A DNA stretch of 64,000 bases from assembly GCA_015183035.1 (NCBI GenBank), contig JACZZP010000002.1, positions 2,046,001-2,110,000 of the forward strand. The letters are read 5' to 3'. This document shows positions 60,737 through 64,000 of the stretch, one piece after another. This DNA is from Meloidogyne chitwoodi (Eukaryota; Nematoda; Chromadorea; Rhabditida; Meloidogynidae). The number at the start of each line of letters is the position of its first letter. Positions within the stretch are counted from its first letter, which is position 1. The notes beneath the pieces were generated by a model. It made no database searches and was not told the DNA's origin. It saw nothing but the letters and a program-made list of their open reading frames with translations. Made by a program: the position numbers and the translations under genes.

Positions 60737-61609
60737 AAAAATTTAAAAATGTGGTTTCACGTTAACTCTGAAAATGGTCTCAATATCCCTTTTTAACATA
60801 ATCAGTCCCAGACTTAATAAAAACGGACACGGATCCCCAACACAAATAAAATAAATTAAGGAAAACAAACCTAAAACAAGCTCTGCTGAATGGATGAAAT
60901 AATATGAGGGATAAAAAATAAACAAATATAAGGAAGACTTATTTCTAGGATTTTTAATTTAATTAATACATCATTTTTTCATTTGGGATTACTTAACTAT
61001 ATGACATTTATTAAAAAATAAATTAATTAATATAAATATTTAAAATAAACTTTAATCCAACAAACAAGTTTATTTCTCTCTAAAATATTAATTTTTAACA
61101 AAATGATACAGAAAAAGCAAATATGTGTATAATTTGGGAGTATTACAAATATTTGAAAAAATTTAAAAAATGAACAAAAATTTATTTAAAACTAAATATC
61201 TTTAAAAATCAAAAAAAAATTTTTGTTCATTTTTACCAATTTATGCTTTTTAAAATTATTAAATTATCACAAATTTGTGAATTAAAAAATGTTCACCCAT
61301 AAGTACATACAAATTCTCAACAGATATGTTTATTTATTTAAAAAATTGAAAAATAATTTAAAAAGAAAATTAATTTTTTTAAATCTTGAAAAATTTTTTT
61401 CAATGTTGTAATGGACTGTAAAAATTCCCCAAATATTTTTTTATTTAAGGAAAAAATATTTTTGCTAAAAAATTAAAAATTCTCCAAAAGCTGCTTAAAA
61501 TAAAATATATTTAAAAATTAAAGCTTTTTAAAAAAAATAATTTTTAAAAAATATTTCTAAGCTTAAGGAACGTATTAAAGTTTATCCTCAAATTAAAAAA
61601 AAAAAATTT
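60737..61609. other. AT-rich intergenic DNA between convergent genes
   Basis: Troponin I ends on the plus strand and the bZIP gene ends on the minus strand, so both 3' UTRs lie here. No other gene seen. Confidence 0.5.
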
Positions 61610-63965
<2,356 letters not shown>

Positions 63966-64000
63966 CTTTAAAAATTTAAAAAAATAATTAAAAATTAAAT

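Overview
The window looks like nuclear DNA of a plant-parasitic nematode, most likely a root-knot nematode (Meloidogyne or a close relative). It is very AT-rich. Genes have many short exons with short introns. They include nematode 7TM chemoreceptor-type proteins, a troponin I, a MUP-4/MUA-3-type epidermal adhesion protein and an expansin-like secreted protein of the kind plant-parasitic nematodes use on plant walls. I assembled exon models by hand from splice sites, reading phase and protein similarity recalled from memory. No database search was run.

Layout. 1-5.0 kb: a small ShKT-type secreted peptide gene (minus) and a compact EGF-TM gene (plus) that is a rearranged partial copy of the large gene at 28-36.6 kb. 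5.1-9.7 kb: a transposon graveyard with a near-intact Tc4/Tc5/pogo-like element, a broken hAT transposase, an M2-peptidase (ACE-like) relic split by a 708-bp hAT-type MITE with a perfect 8-bp target duplication, and a truncated copy of the gene at 22.9-23.4 kb. 9.8-20.8 kb: about 10 kb of an 87-bp satellite, then 113-bp and 77-bp satellites. 21.1-22.9 kb: a long-inverted-repeat (Mutator-like) element with a second hAT-type element nested in one arm. 22.9-27.5 kb: three small genes for membrane or secreted proteins. 28.0-36.6 kb: a 35-exon gene for a MUP-4/MUA-3-like protein of about 1,430 residues. 37.2-46 kb: several tandem repeat families, ending in about 63 copies of a 62-bp satellite. 46.7-56.1 kb: a chemoreceptor gene (plus), a head-to-head pair of amidated-neuropeptide-like precursors, an expansin-like gene and a second chemoreceptor gene (minus). 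56.2-58.5 kb: a cluster of four tRNA genes. 59.1-60.7 kb: troponin I. 61.6-64 kb: the 3' part of a CREB3-type membrane-bound bZIP factor running off the window.

Points of most interest: a shared core of about 20 bp in otherwise different satellites 22 kb apart; higher-order organisation inside the 87-bp and 62-bp arrays; a newly assembled chimeric EGF-TM gene; an inverted duplication that produced a divergent neuropeptide gene pair; an inverted tRNA-Pro pair with different anticodons, one copy with a 12-nt intron; and three GC-AG introns, each at a position fixed by a conserved protein motif.
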